DNA from: Polaromonas sp.
GTDB lineage: Bacteria > Pseudomonadota > Gammaproteobacteria > Burkholderiales > Burkholderiaceae_C
DNA: 34,681 bases
NCBI GenBank assembly: GCA_025362315.1
Contig: JANYGP010000115.1
Location: 1 to 34,681 of the forward strand
Direction of reading: 5' to 3'
Below are positions 9,365 to 16,847 of this stretch, piece after piece. The notes beneath the pieces are model-generated. The model saw nothing but the letters and a program-made list of their open reading frames with translations, was not told the origin of the DNA and ran no database searches. Made by a program: the position numbers and the translations under genes. Positions within the stretch are counted from its first letter, which is position 1. Each line of letters opens with the position of its first letter.

Positions 9365-9634
9365 TCATTCGCCAGCCAGCTGTTTGTGCGCAGTCGAGCA
9401 ATAAAGTGCCTGTTGGCCTGCCACCGCGTCCGGTCGTGGCAAATGAACTTGACAAAAAGCGCAGGCAACCATTTCGGTAGCGGGTACCAACGTCCGGGAA
9501 GTTCCTGTAGAACCTGAGGAATTTGTGGGTTTGTCAGCAGGCTGTTTGTCAGGCCTGTTTTTATGGTCCATGCGCTGGCTGCGCCACATCCAGAACACCA
9601 GACCAATCAGGGCAAAAACGAGCAGGTATTTCAT
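9365..9634 (-). CDS. Small membrane-anchored CxxC protein (PP0621-like family)
   Basis: 89-aa product. It starts with one hydrophobic segment (MKYLLVFALIGLVFWMW), followed by a polar Lys/Asp/Ser linker. A C-terminal module holds a CAFC pair, then LPRPDAV and YCSTAHKQ, a Cys/His set that suggests a small zinc ribbon. This layout fits the uncharacterised PP0621-like family often found beside pilS in Burkholderiales. The ATG at 9634 is preferred over an upstream in-frame TTG. GGTGG lies upstream and the gene begins 19 nt after ypjD. Function is unknown. Confidence 0.8.
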   Translation of the reverse strand: MKYLLVFALIGLVFWMWRSQRMDHKNRPDKQPADKPTNSSGSTGTSRTLVPATEMVACAFCQVHLPRPDAVAGQQALYCSTAHKQLAGE

Positions 9635-9653
9635 GGCCAATGTCCACCCAAAT

Positions 9654-10454
9654 TTACAGGCGGTTCAAGATGACTTCCAGCACAAACCGTGAGCCGGCGT
9701 AACCCAGCAGCAGCAAGCCGCTGCCTGCGTACAGCATCCGCACAGCCCGCAAGCCGCGCCAGCCCAGCTTGGCCCGCCCCACCAGCAGCGTTGCAAAAGC
9801 CAGCCACGCCAACACCGAAAATATGGTTTTGTGGTTCCACTTCCAGGCAAGGCCCTGTCCATACAACTGCTCTGCAAACAGCCAGCCGACCAACAGCGTT
9901 GCGGACAGCAACACAAACCCCGCTTCCACAAAGCGAAATGTCAGACGCTCCAGAGTCATCAGCGGCACCCCTGCTGCGCTTTGTGCACCTGCACGCATGG
10001 CCTGCTCGGACCGCTGCATCAACCAGCCATGGGCGACGGCCGCTGCAAACAAGCCGTATGACGCGATGCCCAAAGCCCAGTGCAGTGGAAGCCACACAGA
10101 TGCAACATGGGAGTAAGTCGACCCCGGGAAAATTTCAGAAAGTAAAACTGCAGCAGCGCCCAACCCTGCCAGAGCCCATTGCGCCTGCAATTGAGGCAGC
10201 AGCCGGCTTTCAATGGCATACACCGCAAGCACCAGCCAGACAGTGGTGGACAAAGCTGGTGCAAAGCCAAAGCGTGGGGGTTCACCCAGCAGCCCTTCAG
10301 CCAGCATCAAGCCATGAAGAACCCACCCGGCAAACAGCATCAGCCTCAACATGTCTGGCGCCATGCGCCGGTTGGCCAGGGTAGCCAGCAGGTAGCACAC
10401 AAAGGCTCCAGCTGCCAGCACTTCACCCCACCATTGACTCATCGCTAAAATCAT
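9654..10454 (-). CDS. ypjD: Cytochrome c assembly-type inner membrane protein (YpjD/CcsA family)
   Basis: 266-aa polytopic membrane protein with about eight hydrophobic segments. It carries the cytochrome c assembly family pattern: conserved Trp/His residues in VWLPLHWALGIASYGLFAAA and in AWKWNHKTIFSVLAW. The latter resembles the haem-handling WxWxxKxxxS region of CcsA/CcmC relatives. YpjD itself is less well defined and has been linked to metal export or haem handling. Divergence from ffh is a conserved arrangement, also found in E. coli. The ATG at 10454 (MILAMSQWW) is preferred over a GTG two codons upstream; a second ATG at 10442 is possible. No clear SD is seen. It heads the run leading to ampD. 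Confidence 0.85.
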   Translation of the reverse strand: MILAMSQWWGEVLAAGAFVCYLLATLANRRMAPDMLRLMLFAGWVLHGLMLAEGLLGEPPRFGFAPALSTTVWLVLAVYAIESRLLPQLQAQWALAGLGAAAVLLSEIFPGSTYSHVASVWLPLHWALGIASYGLFAAAVAHGWLMQRSEQAMRAGAQSAAGVPLMTLERLTFRFVEAGFVLLSATLLVGWLFAEQLYGQGLAWKWNHKTIFSVLAWLAFATLLVGRAKLGWRGLRAVRMLYAGSGLLLLGYAGSRFVLEVILNRL

Positions 10455-10533
10455 GCTCACAGTTTAGCCTCAGCGTTGATGCTGCCTGACCTATTTTTAT
10501 TTCCTAACTGCTCCACCGCTCTGGAGCTTTCCT

Positions 10534-11928
10534 ATGGCCTCAGCCCTGACCGACAAACTCTCCCGCCTCGTCAAGGAAATGCGTGGCCAGGCCCGCATCA
10601 CCGAAGCCAATGTTCAGGACATGCTGCGTGAAGTCCGCATGGCACTGCTGGAGGCAGACGTTGCACTGCCCGTCGTGCGCGACTTCATCGCCCGCGTCAA
10701 GGACAAGGCGTTGGGGGCTGAAGTCATCAGCTCCCTTCAGCCAGGACAGGTACTGGTCAGCATTGTCAGCAAAGAGCTGGCAGCCACAATGGGTGAGGGC
10801 GTCAGTGACATCAATCTGGCTGCGCAACCCCCCGCTGTCATCCTGATGGCCGGTCTGCAGGGCGCAGGCAAGACGACCACGACTGCCAAGCTGGCCAAAC
10901 ATCTGATTGAAAAGCGCAAGAAAAAAGTGCTGACCGTGTCTGGTGACGTGTATCGTCCGGCGGCCATTGAACAGCTTAAAACCGTGACTGCACAGGCCGG
11001 TGCAGAGTGGTTTCCCAGCACGGCAGACCAAAAGCCGGTAGACATTGCACGTGCTGCCATTGACTACGCCAAAAGGCATTTTTTTGATGTGTTGCTGGTT
11101 GATACTGCTGGCCGCCTGGCCATTGACGAGGCGCTGATGGCCGAGATCAAGCAGTTGCATGCCGTGTTGAACCCGGTGGAAACACTGTTTGTTGTCGATG
11201 CCATGCAGGGCCAGGATGCGGTCAACACAGCCAAAGCATTCAAGGACGCGTTGCCGCTGACAGGCATTATTTTGACCAAACTCGACGGCGATTCCCGCGG
11301 CGGAGCGGCGCTCAGTGTGCGGCAAATTACTGGTGCGCCCATCAAGTTTGCAGGAACGAGTGAAAAGCTCGATGGGCTGGAAGTGTTCGATGCCGAACGC
11401 CATGCCGGGCGCATTTTGGGTATGGGCGACATTGTTGCGCTGGTCGAGCAGGTGACTGCAGGGGTTGACGTGGCTGCTGCGCAAAAGCTGGCCGCCAAGC
11501 TCAAGTCAGGCAGCGGATTTGATCTGGAAGATTTCTTGAGCCAGCTGCAGCAAATGAAAAACATGGGCGGACTGGCCAATTTGATGGACAAGCTGCCCGC
11601 TGAGATGACAGCCAAAATGTCGGCCAAAACGGGTCAGGTTGACATGGACAAAGCTGAAAAAGACATCAAACGCAAGGAAGGCATCATTCAGAGCATGACG
11701 CCGCTCGAGCGCAGGAAGCCAGACCTGATCAAAGCCACGCGCAAAAAACGTATTGCCATGGGTTCAGGCGTGCATGTGCAGGAAGTCAACCGACTGCTCA
11801 ATGAGTTTGAGCAAATGCAGGGCATGATGAAAAAGATGAAGGGCAGCGGGATGATGAAAATGATGAAAAGAATGGGCGGCAAGACAGGCGGCAAGATGGG
11901 AGGCATGCCCGGAATGCCAAAATTTTGA
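10534..11928 (+). CDS. ffh: Signal recognition particle protein Ffh
   Basis: 464-aa SRP54-type GTPase. With 4.5S RNA it binds signal sequences emerging from the ribosome and delivers the nascent chain to FtsY. The N domain (1-100) is followed by the G domain with P-loop GLQGAGKTT (107-115), DTAGR (190-194) and TKLDGDSRGG (248-257). The C-terminal M domain is Met-rich (FEQMQGMMKKMKGSGMMKMM) and ends in a Gly/Lys/Met tail. Length and all motifs are normal. The ATG at 10534 has GGAG 8 nt upstream. The gene is transcribed divergently from ypjD across a spacer of about 80 bp. Confidence 0.98.
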   Translation: MASALTDKLSRLVKEMRGQARITEANVQDMLREVRMALLEADVALPVVRDFIARVKDKALGAEVISSLQPGQVLVSIVSKELAATMGEGVSDINLAAQPPAVILMAGLQGAGKTTTTAKLAKHLIEKRKKKVLTVSGDVYRPAAIEQLKTVTAQAGAEWFPSTADQKPVDIARAAIDYAKRHFFDVLLVDTAGRLAIDEALMAEIKQLHAVLNPVETLFVVDAMQGQDAVNTAKAFKDALPLTGIILTKLDGDSRGGAALSVRQITGAPIKFAGTSEKLDGLEVFDAERHAGRILGMGDIVALVEQVTAGVDVAAAQKLAAKLKSGSGFDLEDFLSQLQQMKNMGGLANLMDKLPAEMTAKMSAKTGQVDMDKAEKDIKRKEGIIQSMTPLERRKPDLIKATRKKRIAMGSGVHVQEVNRLLNEFEQMQGMMKKMKGSGMMKMMKRMGGKTGGKMGGMPGMPKF

Positions 11929-11939
11929 TCAATTTGGCT

Positions 11940-11985
11940 TGTAGACCAAGTAAAATCGGCGCAAGCAGCTCCTGAAATAGTAGCT
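11940..11985 (+). repeat. Interspersed ~45-bp element, copy A
   Basis: Copy in the convergent spacer between ffh and the DCC-COQ7 gene. It contains GCGCAAGCAGCTCCTGAA, identical over 18 bases to the copy at 29498-29547, and ends in an AGTAGC box. The orientation is plus, as in all other copies. Confidence 0.8.
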
Positions 11986-11998
11986 AAACGATATTGCG

Positions 11999-12913
11999 CT
12001 ACACCCTGCGTGCCAGTTCTACAGCAACGGCCGACCCCTTGCCGACCAGCAGGCACCATAGATTCAGCAAGCTCCCCGCAGGCTGACCCTGCAGGGCCGC
12101 AGCTTCGTCGCGGTGTTCACACTCGTCCTGCTGGCACTTGAGCAGCAGCGCCAGCAGGTCAGCATGTTCACTGCGGCCCTGCAACTTGTCCACCTGGTGC
12201 TGGTAGTGATGGTCAACATAAGTTTCAACGGCTTCTATCGTGGCATAGACAGCGCGCGGGCCAAAAAGCGCAGGCAACGCACCGGTTAAAAACCCTGCAA
12301 CACGCCAGCCGGGCAGCAAGCGGCTGCGCTGTGACCAGGGCAGCACCGCATTGATGCTGTCCAGATGGCTTTGCTCGGTGACCAAATGGCGCTGTGCAAA
12401 CGAGCGCACACCTGCATCACGAGAAACAGCCAGCAAGCCGCGGTAAATCCACACCGCGCCAGTTTCGCCCGCCTGGTCGGAGCGCAAGTCACCGGCCAGC
12501 TCGCGGGGCACACGCGGTGCCTCCAGCATTCGCGCAACAGACTGCATCTGCGGTCGAATCTTCAGGAATGCGCGGTAGATGAACTCCAGACACGGCGTTG
12601 CGCCTGGCAGACGTGCCAGCAAAGCAAGATAACGCCAGCCGGGCAATGTGGCCCACAACGCGACGAACGCTGCGGCACCACTCAGAATTTTTCCGTCACT
12701 TGTCTGGACATGAAAGCGGGCCAGGTAATCGGCACGTAACCCCCCACTTGGCAATGCTGATTCTTGCTTGCTGACGTCCAGAAAACTCAATGATTGGCAA
12801 TCCGACAAGGGTTGCAGGTTCTGGTAAACGCCAATTTCGCGGCGACACAACGGGCAGGCGCCGTCGTATAAAACGGTCAGGACCTGATTGGCAGTTTTTA
12901 ACTCAATAGACAT
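11999..12913 (-). CDS. DCC (DUF393) thiol-disulfide domain fused to a COQ7-type diiron hydroxylase domain
   Basis: 304-aa product with two recognisable parts. Residues 12-120 match the DCC/DUF393 family, with the signature D17-G-A-C20-P-L-C23. Residues 137-304 match demethoxyubiquinone hydroxylase (COQ7), the diiron enzyme of the C6 hydroxylation in ubiquinone synthesis. All six ferritin-like ligands are present: E150, E180, H183 (TEQSH), E230 (VETYVDHHY), E264 and H267 (DECEH). COQ7 is normally a stand-alone protein of about 210 aa, so the DCC half is an extra. I chose the ATG at 12913 (MSIELK); the longer frame begins with GTG and would add 36 Arg/Ser-rich residues. No clear SD is seen for either. 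It is convergent to ffh. Both domain calls are firm; the function of the fusion is inferred. Confidence 0.85.
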   Translation of the reverse strand: MSIELKTANQVLTVLYDGACPLCRREIGVYQNLQPLSDCQSLSFLDVSKQESALPSGGLRADYLARFHVQTSDGKILSGAAAFVALWATLPGWRYLALLARLPGATPCLEFIYRAFLKIRPQMQSVARMLEAPRVPRELAGDLRSDQAGETGAVWIYRGLLAVSRDAGVRSFAQRHLVTEQSHLDSINAVLPWSQRSRLLPGWRVAGFLTGALPALFGPRAVYATIEAVETYVDHHYQHQVDKLQGRSEHADLLALLLKCQQDECEHRDEAAALQGQPAGSLLNLWCLLVGKGSAVAVELARRV

Positions 12914-13030
12914 GTCGTTACTGTGCCACGAGGCGGACCACAGTGCTGTACTGCGACGCAATGACTGACGCCGCCTGCGGACATACCACGTGGTTTTACA
13001 AGTGAAAAAGTTCAAGTTCACGTTAAAAAT

Positions 13031-14203
13031 ATGAATAATCAGGCTAGTATCGAAGACCCGGTCTTACACATAAACGAGCAGACACTGCCCCTTCTCTCAG
13101 ATTCCATCCGACGCATGCCATCAAATTTTCTGACCGATATTGTTTATCTCTGGGTGGATGGCAACGATCCTCGCTGGCGTACCAAACGCCGCAGTGCTGC
13201 CCAATTGTTGAGCCCTGAGGCCCAGACTGCCATGGCAAGGTATGGCAATGTGGAAGGGCGCTTTCGCGACAATGACGAGCTCAGGTACAGCCTGCGTGCC
13301 CTGCAAGCGTATTTTCCTGACCATGGCCATGTTTACATCGTGACGGATGGGCAAACCCCCGCCTGGTTGCAAGCCACACGCGGTCTGACAATCATTGACC
13401 ACCGGGAGCTGATCCCAGCGCACTGCTTACCGACATTTGACTCCGGCAACATCGAGTCGTATATCCACAGAATTCCAAACTTGTCAGAGCGCTACTTTTA
13501 TCTGAACGACGATGTGTTTTTTGGCAGCCCGGTGTGCGCCAGCGACTGGTTTTGGTCCGGTGGCGTGTACGCGGCCTGGTCTGACGATGCGGCCGTCACG
13601 GACGAGCCCCTTCGGCCAGATGCAACTTCTCTGGAAAACGCCTGTCGGCTGTCCAAGCAATGGCTTGAAAAAAATTGCGCAAAGCAAAATCTCGGTGCTG
13701 AATGGGCACTGCGGGTCACACCGCGCTACCAGCACACATTTCGCACATTTGCGCATTCACCCAGACCCATGTTGAGATCGCTGCTGTACGAGCTGGAGGC
13801 GCAGGCACCAGACATGTTCAGTCGGGTTCGCTCTACTGTCTTTCGTACCTGGGACAAGCCCACAATAGTCTCTGATTTTGTGCTGCGATGGGCTCTGGCC
13901 CATGGGGTTGCCAGGGTCAGGGACTATTCGCATGTGTATGTGTCGACTGGCGATGCAGATAAAAATGAGGAACTTGACAAGCTGGTTGCCAGCAGAGGCA
14001 ATCTTGACTTTTTCTGTATCAACGACACAACTGATGACGCCCATTTTTATGATCCCCGCCTGATGAAAGTGCGGAAGACATTGGAGGGCATCTTTGCCAC
14101 ACCGTCCCGCTTTGAAATCAGCAGCAATCCAAAAAAACTGATTGCCAGAGCAAATGTAAAAATGCTTCAAATGCCCCAGACAGAACCGCAAGTCAGTGGC
14201 TGA
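13031..14203 (+). CDS. Stealth-family sugar-phosphate transferase
   Basis: 390-aa protein with the four conserved regions of the Stealth family. CR1 is IVYLWVDGNDPRW (37-49). CR2 runs from RDNDELRYSLRAL to HRIPNLSERYFYLNDDVFFG (about 79-165) and includes the VYIVTDGQTPAWL block. CR3 is around HSPRPMLRSLLYELE, and CR4 ends in FFCIND. Stealth proteins are hexose-1-phosphate transferases, related to eukaryotic GlcNAc-1-phosphotransferase, and usually act in capsule or surface-polysaccharide synthesis. No capsule or glycosyltransferase gene lies beside it, so it is an orphan and its acceptor is unknown. It diverges from the DCC-COQ7 gene. The ATG at 13031 lacks a good SD, and a later ATG at 13115 just before CR1 is possible. 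Confidence 0.88.
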   Translation: MNNQASIEDPVLHINEQTLPLLSDSIRRMPSNFLTDIVYLWVDGNDPRWRTKRRSAAQLLSPEAQTAMARYGNVEGRFRDNDELRYSLRALQAYFPDHGHVYIVTDGQTPAWLQATRGLTIIDHRELIPAHCLPTFDSGNIESYIHRIPNLSERYFYLNDDVFFGSPVCASDWFWSGGVYAAWSDDAAVTDEPLRPDATSLENACRLSKQWLEKNCAKQNLGAEWALRVTPRYQHTFRTFAHSPRPMLRSLLYELEAQAPDMFSRVRSTVFRTWDKPTIVSDFVLRWALAHGVARVRDYSHVYVSTGDADKNEELDKLVASRGNLDFFCINDTTDDAHFYDPRLMKVRKTLEGIFATPSRFEISSNPKKLIARANVKMLQMPQTEPQVSG

Positions 14204-14274
14204 ATGATTTTTAGCTGGCCTTGGCTGGCAGTGATAATTGAGTCAACATCGATTGATTCTGACAGGAGCTCACC

Positions 14275-14982
14275 GTGAAAAAACTTTACCCATCCGCCGA
14301 AGCGGCCCTGCAAGGCGTTGTCAAAGACAGCCAGACGCTGGCTGTTGGCGGCTTTGGTCTGTGCGGCATACCTGAGGCATTGATTGAGGCACTGAAGGCC
14401 AGTGGCGTGCAGAACCTGACTGTGATTTCCAACAATGCAGGTGTGGATGATTTTGGTTTGGGCAAGCTGCTCCAGACGCGGCAAATCAAAAAGATGATTG
14501 CCAGCTATGTGGGTGAAAACAAGGAGTTTGAACGCCAGTACCTGGCGGGCGAGCTTGAACTTGAATTCACGCCGCAGGGAACACTGGCTGAAAAACTGCG
14601 GGCAGGTGGCTCGGGCATCCCGGCCTTTTTTACCAAAACGGGTGTGGGCACGCTGGTGGCTGAGGGCAAGGAGCTGCGCGAGTTTGATGGCGAGACTTAT
14701 GTGATGGAGCGGGCGCTGGTGCCCGACGTTTCACTGGTCAAGGCCTGGCGTGCCGATCAGTCCGGCAATCTGCAATTTCGGCTCACAGCGCGCAACTTCA
14801 ATCCGGCTGTTGCCATGGCCGGCAAGGTGTGCATTGTTGAAGTTGAAGAGGTTGTTGAAACAGGGGCCATGGTTCCTGACCAGATACATCTGCCCGGCAT
14901 TTATGTGCACCGGATTGTCTGCAATCCGACGCCTGAAAAACGCATTGAAAAACGCACGATCACCGAAAAAGTGGGAGCATAA
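14275..14982 (+). CDS. scoA: 3-oxoacid CoA-transferase, subunit A
   Basis: 235-aa alpha subunit of a class I CoA-transferase, most like succinyl-CoA:3-ketoacid CoA-transferase, which activates acetoacetate using succinyl-CoA. The N-terminal [16 protein letters not shown] glycine loop and the [15 protein letters not shown] segment are typical. The translation start is GTG at 14275, with AGGAG 7 nt upstream (CAGGAGCTCACC then GTG). It is followed after 2 nt by subunit B, so the two form an operon. Substrate choice among 3-oxoacids cannot be fixed from sequence alone. Confidence 0.93.
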   Translation: MKKLYPSAEAALQGVVKDSQTLAVGGFGLCGIPEALIEALKASGVQNLTVISNNAGVDDFGLGKLLQTRQIKKMIASYVGENKEFERQYLAGELELEFTPQGTLAEKLRAGGSGIPAFFTKTGVGTLVAEGKELREFDGETYVMERALVPDVSLVKAWRADQSGNLQFRLTARNFNPAVAMAGKVCIVEVEEVVETGAMVPDQIHLPGIYVHRIVCNPTPEKRIEKRTITEKVGA

Positions 14983-14984
14983 GC

Positions 14985-15623
14985 ATGGCCTGGACACAAG
15001 ACCAAATGGCAGCACGCGCTGCCCGAGAGCTGCAAGACGGCTTTTACGTTAACCTGGGCATTGGCATTCCGACGTTGGTGGCGAACCACGTCAGCCCGGA
15101 CATTGAAGTGTGGCTGCAGTCTGAAAACGGCATGCTGGGCATTGGCCCTTTTCCGACTGAAGACCAGGTTGACGCCGATTTGATCAACGCCGGCAAGCAA
15201 ACCGTGACAACCATCAAGGGCTCTTCCATTTTTGGCTCAGACCAATCGTTTGGCATGATCCGCGCGGGCAAAATCAACCTGAGCATTCTGGGCGCGATGC
15301 AGGTAAGCAGCAAGGGCGACCTGGCCAACTGGATGATTCCCGGCAAGATGGTCAAAGGCATGGGCGGCGCGATGGACCTGGTTGCCGGTGTCAAGCGCGT
15401 CATCATTCTGATGGAGCATGTGGCAAAGAAAAAAGACGGCACCGAGGACCTGAAAATTTTGCCGAGTTGTACGTTGCCATTGACCGGGCTGGGTGTGGTG
15501 GATCGCATCATCACTGACCTTGCCGTGATGGACGTGACGCCTGATGGGCTGAAGTTGGTGGAATTGGCTGATGGGGTTACTCGGGAGTTTGTGCAGTCCA
15601 AGACAGGTGTAGCGTTGATCTAG
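14985..15623 (+). CDS. scoB: 3-oxoacid CoA-transferase, subunit B
   Basis: 212-aa beta subunit carrying the catalytic glutamate E47 in the signature SENGMLG, which forms the enzyme-CoA thioester. The N-terminal [13 protein letters not shown] and the GGAMDLVAG segment are standard for the family. The ATG lies 2 nt after the TAA of scoA, consistent with translational coupling and an obligate heteromer. No intrinsic terminator follows; a gene-poor, repeat-rich stretch begins directly after the stop. Confidence 0.94.
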   Translation: MAWTQDQMAARAARELQDGFYVNLGIGIPTLVANHVSPDIEVWLQSENGMLGIGPFPTEDQVDADLINAGKQTVTTIKGSSIFGSDQSFGMIRAGKINLSILGAMQVSSKGDLANWMIPGKMVKGMGGAMDLVAGVKRVIILMEHVAKKKDGTEDLKILPSCTLPLTGLGVVDRIITDLAVMDVTPDGLKLVELADGVTREFVQSKTGVALI

Positions 15624-15650
15624 GTGCTTTTCATGCCTATATTCTGTATC

Positions 15651-15693
15651 CAGCCCAAGCCAATTGGGCGCAAGTAGCTCCTTAATTTGTAGC
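15651..15693 (+). repeat. Interspersed ~45-bp element, copy B
   Basis: Lies 27 bp after the scoB stop. It shows the AGCCCAAG start, then GGGCGCAAGTAGCTCCTTAA, then a TTTGTAGC end. Plus orientation. Confidence 0.75.
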
Positions 15694-15737
15694 GGCTTGC
15701 TCTCATGACAAGTGCCGGGGTTGCCCGGCTACAACCC

Positions 15738-15785
15738 ACTTTGCTTGCTTTGTTTTGGCTATCGCCAAAACAAAGCAAGCAAAGT
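15738..15785. repeat. 22-bp perfect inverted repeat with 4-nt loop
   Basis: The arms 15738-15759 and 15764-15785 are perfectly complementary around a TATC loop. The arms are themselves built from repeated TTTGCTTGCTTTG-like units. There is no T-run on either side, so it is not a standard intrinsic terminator, although an RNA through it would fold strongly. Confidence 0.85.
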
Positions 15786-16060
15786 TCACGCAGTAGCGGT
15801 TCGAACACCTCAATGTGTAAGATGACGCGAACACCAAAAGCCGACATGCAGACTGGGCTCCTTTGTTCACGCTCGTGGCACCTTGCGCTGCTCACCTAAA
15901 GCGGGGTCGCATGCAAACCTGGCTTCGCATCAGACAAGCATGCATGTGCCCTGATCCGTTTTTGTGTGCGCAGCTCAGCCCAGCCAGGACGGTTTTTAGA
16001 GTAACCGGGAAATTCGGGTCAATAGCAGCCAAAGGCAGCGTCTTTGGAACATAAATTACG

Positions 16061-16108
16061 CGCTAGCCCAACAGTTATGTGCTCAAGCAGCTACCTATTA
16101 AATAGCAG
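16061..16108 (+). repeat. Interspersed ~45-bp element, copy C
   Basis: Begins CGCTAGCCCAA, continues with GTGCTCAAGCAGCTACCTAT and ends AATAGCA. Plus orientation, inside the gene-poor stretch. Confidence 0.7.
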
Positions 16109-16305
16109 GTTGAATTGAGTCGACCAGCCTCAACCCAATCACTATGACCAGTGATGGGGCCATGAGACCTGGCTTTGAGGTAAAAGGCGCGCGGACGCAC
16201 TTTTGTCATCGATACGAAAAATGGACGAGTTGACGCTTGAGTCATTTTTCCGTCTGCGTTTGATCTTGCCCCAAAACCTCAGCGCATGGTCTGGTCGATG
16301 GGCGG

Positions 16306-16332
16306 GGTGAACCAGGGTGAACCAGGGTGAAC
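16306..16332. repeat. 10-bp tandem repeat, 2.7 units
   Basis: The unit GGTGAACCAG is repeated perfectly twice, followed by a partial third unit (GGTGAAC). No coding context was recognised. Confidence 0.85.
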
Positions 16333-16437
16333 ATTACTTAGTACCACCACCCCAGCCGTCTTTCGGCAGTGCACAAAGAAGTGCCAGAAAACAGCTAAGT
16401 GAGCCTTTTTCGTGGCATTTTCAGATACTAAATCAGC

Positions 16438-16485
16438 CTGTAGCCCAATAAATACGGGCGCAAGACACTACTAAATAAATAGCGC
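16438..16485 (+). repeat. Interspersed ~45-bp element, copy D
   Basis: Begins CTGTAGCCCAATAAATACGG, continues GGCGCAAGACACTACTAAAT and ends AATAGC. Plus orientation, inside the gene-poor stretch. Confidence 0.7.
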
Positions 16486-16787
16486 ATGGCTTTCACACCT
16501 GTAACCTTTTACTCGCAGAATGATGCTTAACGCGACTCCTGTGTCTTTGATGCCCCCATAGCGGCTGGGGTAGTGCAGATCGTGTAACCGGGGTGGCAAC
16601 TGGTTGCTGGAGTCGCGCACGCAGCTGATTGATTGGATGCCCGCTGTGTGCTTTTCTAAACCTGGGTCAATGTCAACACGTGTTTTGCCCCCGTACACCA
16701 ACGATCGGCCCAGTACTTGGTCAGGCTTGCAGTGCCTGAAAAAGCCAGTGTTACAAACAACTGGAACCAGGTCAATTGCACGACCAC

Positions 16788-16828
16788 TGCAGCGATACCT
16801 GCGCTTTTTGCTCGCAGGTATCGCTGCA
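16788..16828. repeat. 16-bp perfect inverted repeat just past the rpoD stop
   Basis: The arms 16788-16803 and 16813-16828 (core GCAGCGATACCTGCG) are perfectly complementary around a 9-nt loop. It lies 20 nt beyond the rpoD stop on the minus strand. No T-run follows in that direction, so if it ends or protects the rpoD transcript it does so without the classic U-tract. Confidence 0.8.
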
Positions 16829-16847
16829 TAGTCTTCTTCAATCGCTC

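Larger units (their letters stand above)
15624..16847. other. Gene-poor, repeat- and hairpin-rich stretch between scoB and rpoD
   Basis: About 1.2 kb without a gene I can support. Short open frames on both strands have no convincing start sites or recognisable domains. It holds three copies of the interspersed element (15651, 16061, 16438), a 22-bp perfect hairpin (15738-15785) and a smaller dyad GGGTTG/CAACCC at 15718-15737. It also holds an 8-bp dyad GAAAAATG/CATTTTTC (16216-16250), a 10-bp tandem repeat (16306-16332) and a 16-bp hairpin beside the rpoD stop. It may be decayed DNA of an old insertion, but no transposase remnant was recognised. Confidence 0.6.

Noticed and set aside
9265..9606. 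113-codon minus frame overlapping the CxxC protein
   Set aside because: It is in another frame of the PP0621-like gene and its product lacks recognisable features, while the 89-aa frame carries the Cys/His module.
11999..13021. Longer form of the DCC-COQ7 protein starting at 13021
   Set aside because: It would begin with GTG and add 36 Arg/Ser-rich residues before the conserved domain; the ATG at 12913 is closer to the family start.
15694..15740. tRNA-like GC-rich stem-loop segment after copy B
   Set aside because: Small dyads are present, but no cloverleaf with acceptor, anticodon and T arms can be built.
16471..16841. Short open frames on both strands near the rpoD end
   Set aside because: They have no SD, domain or plausible start. 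They overlap a repeat copy and a perfect hairpin and mutually contradict each other.
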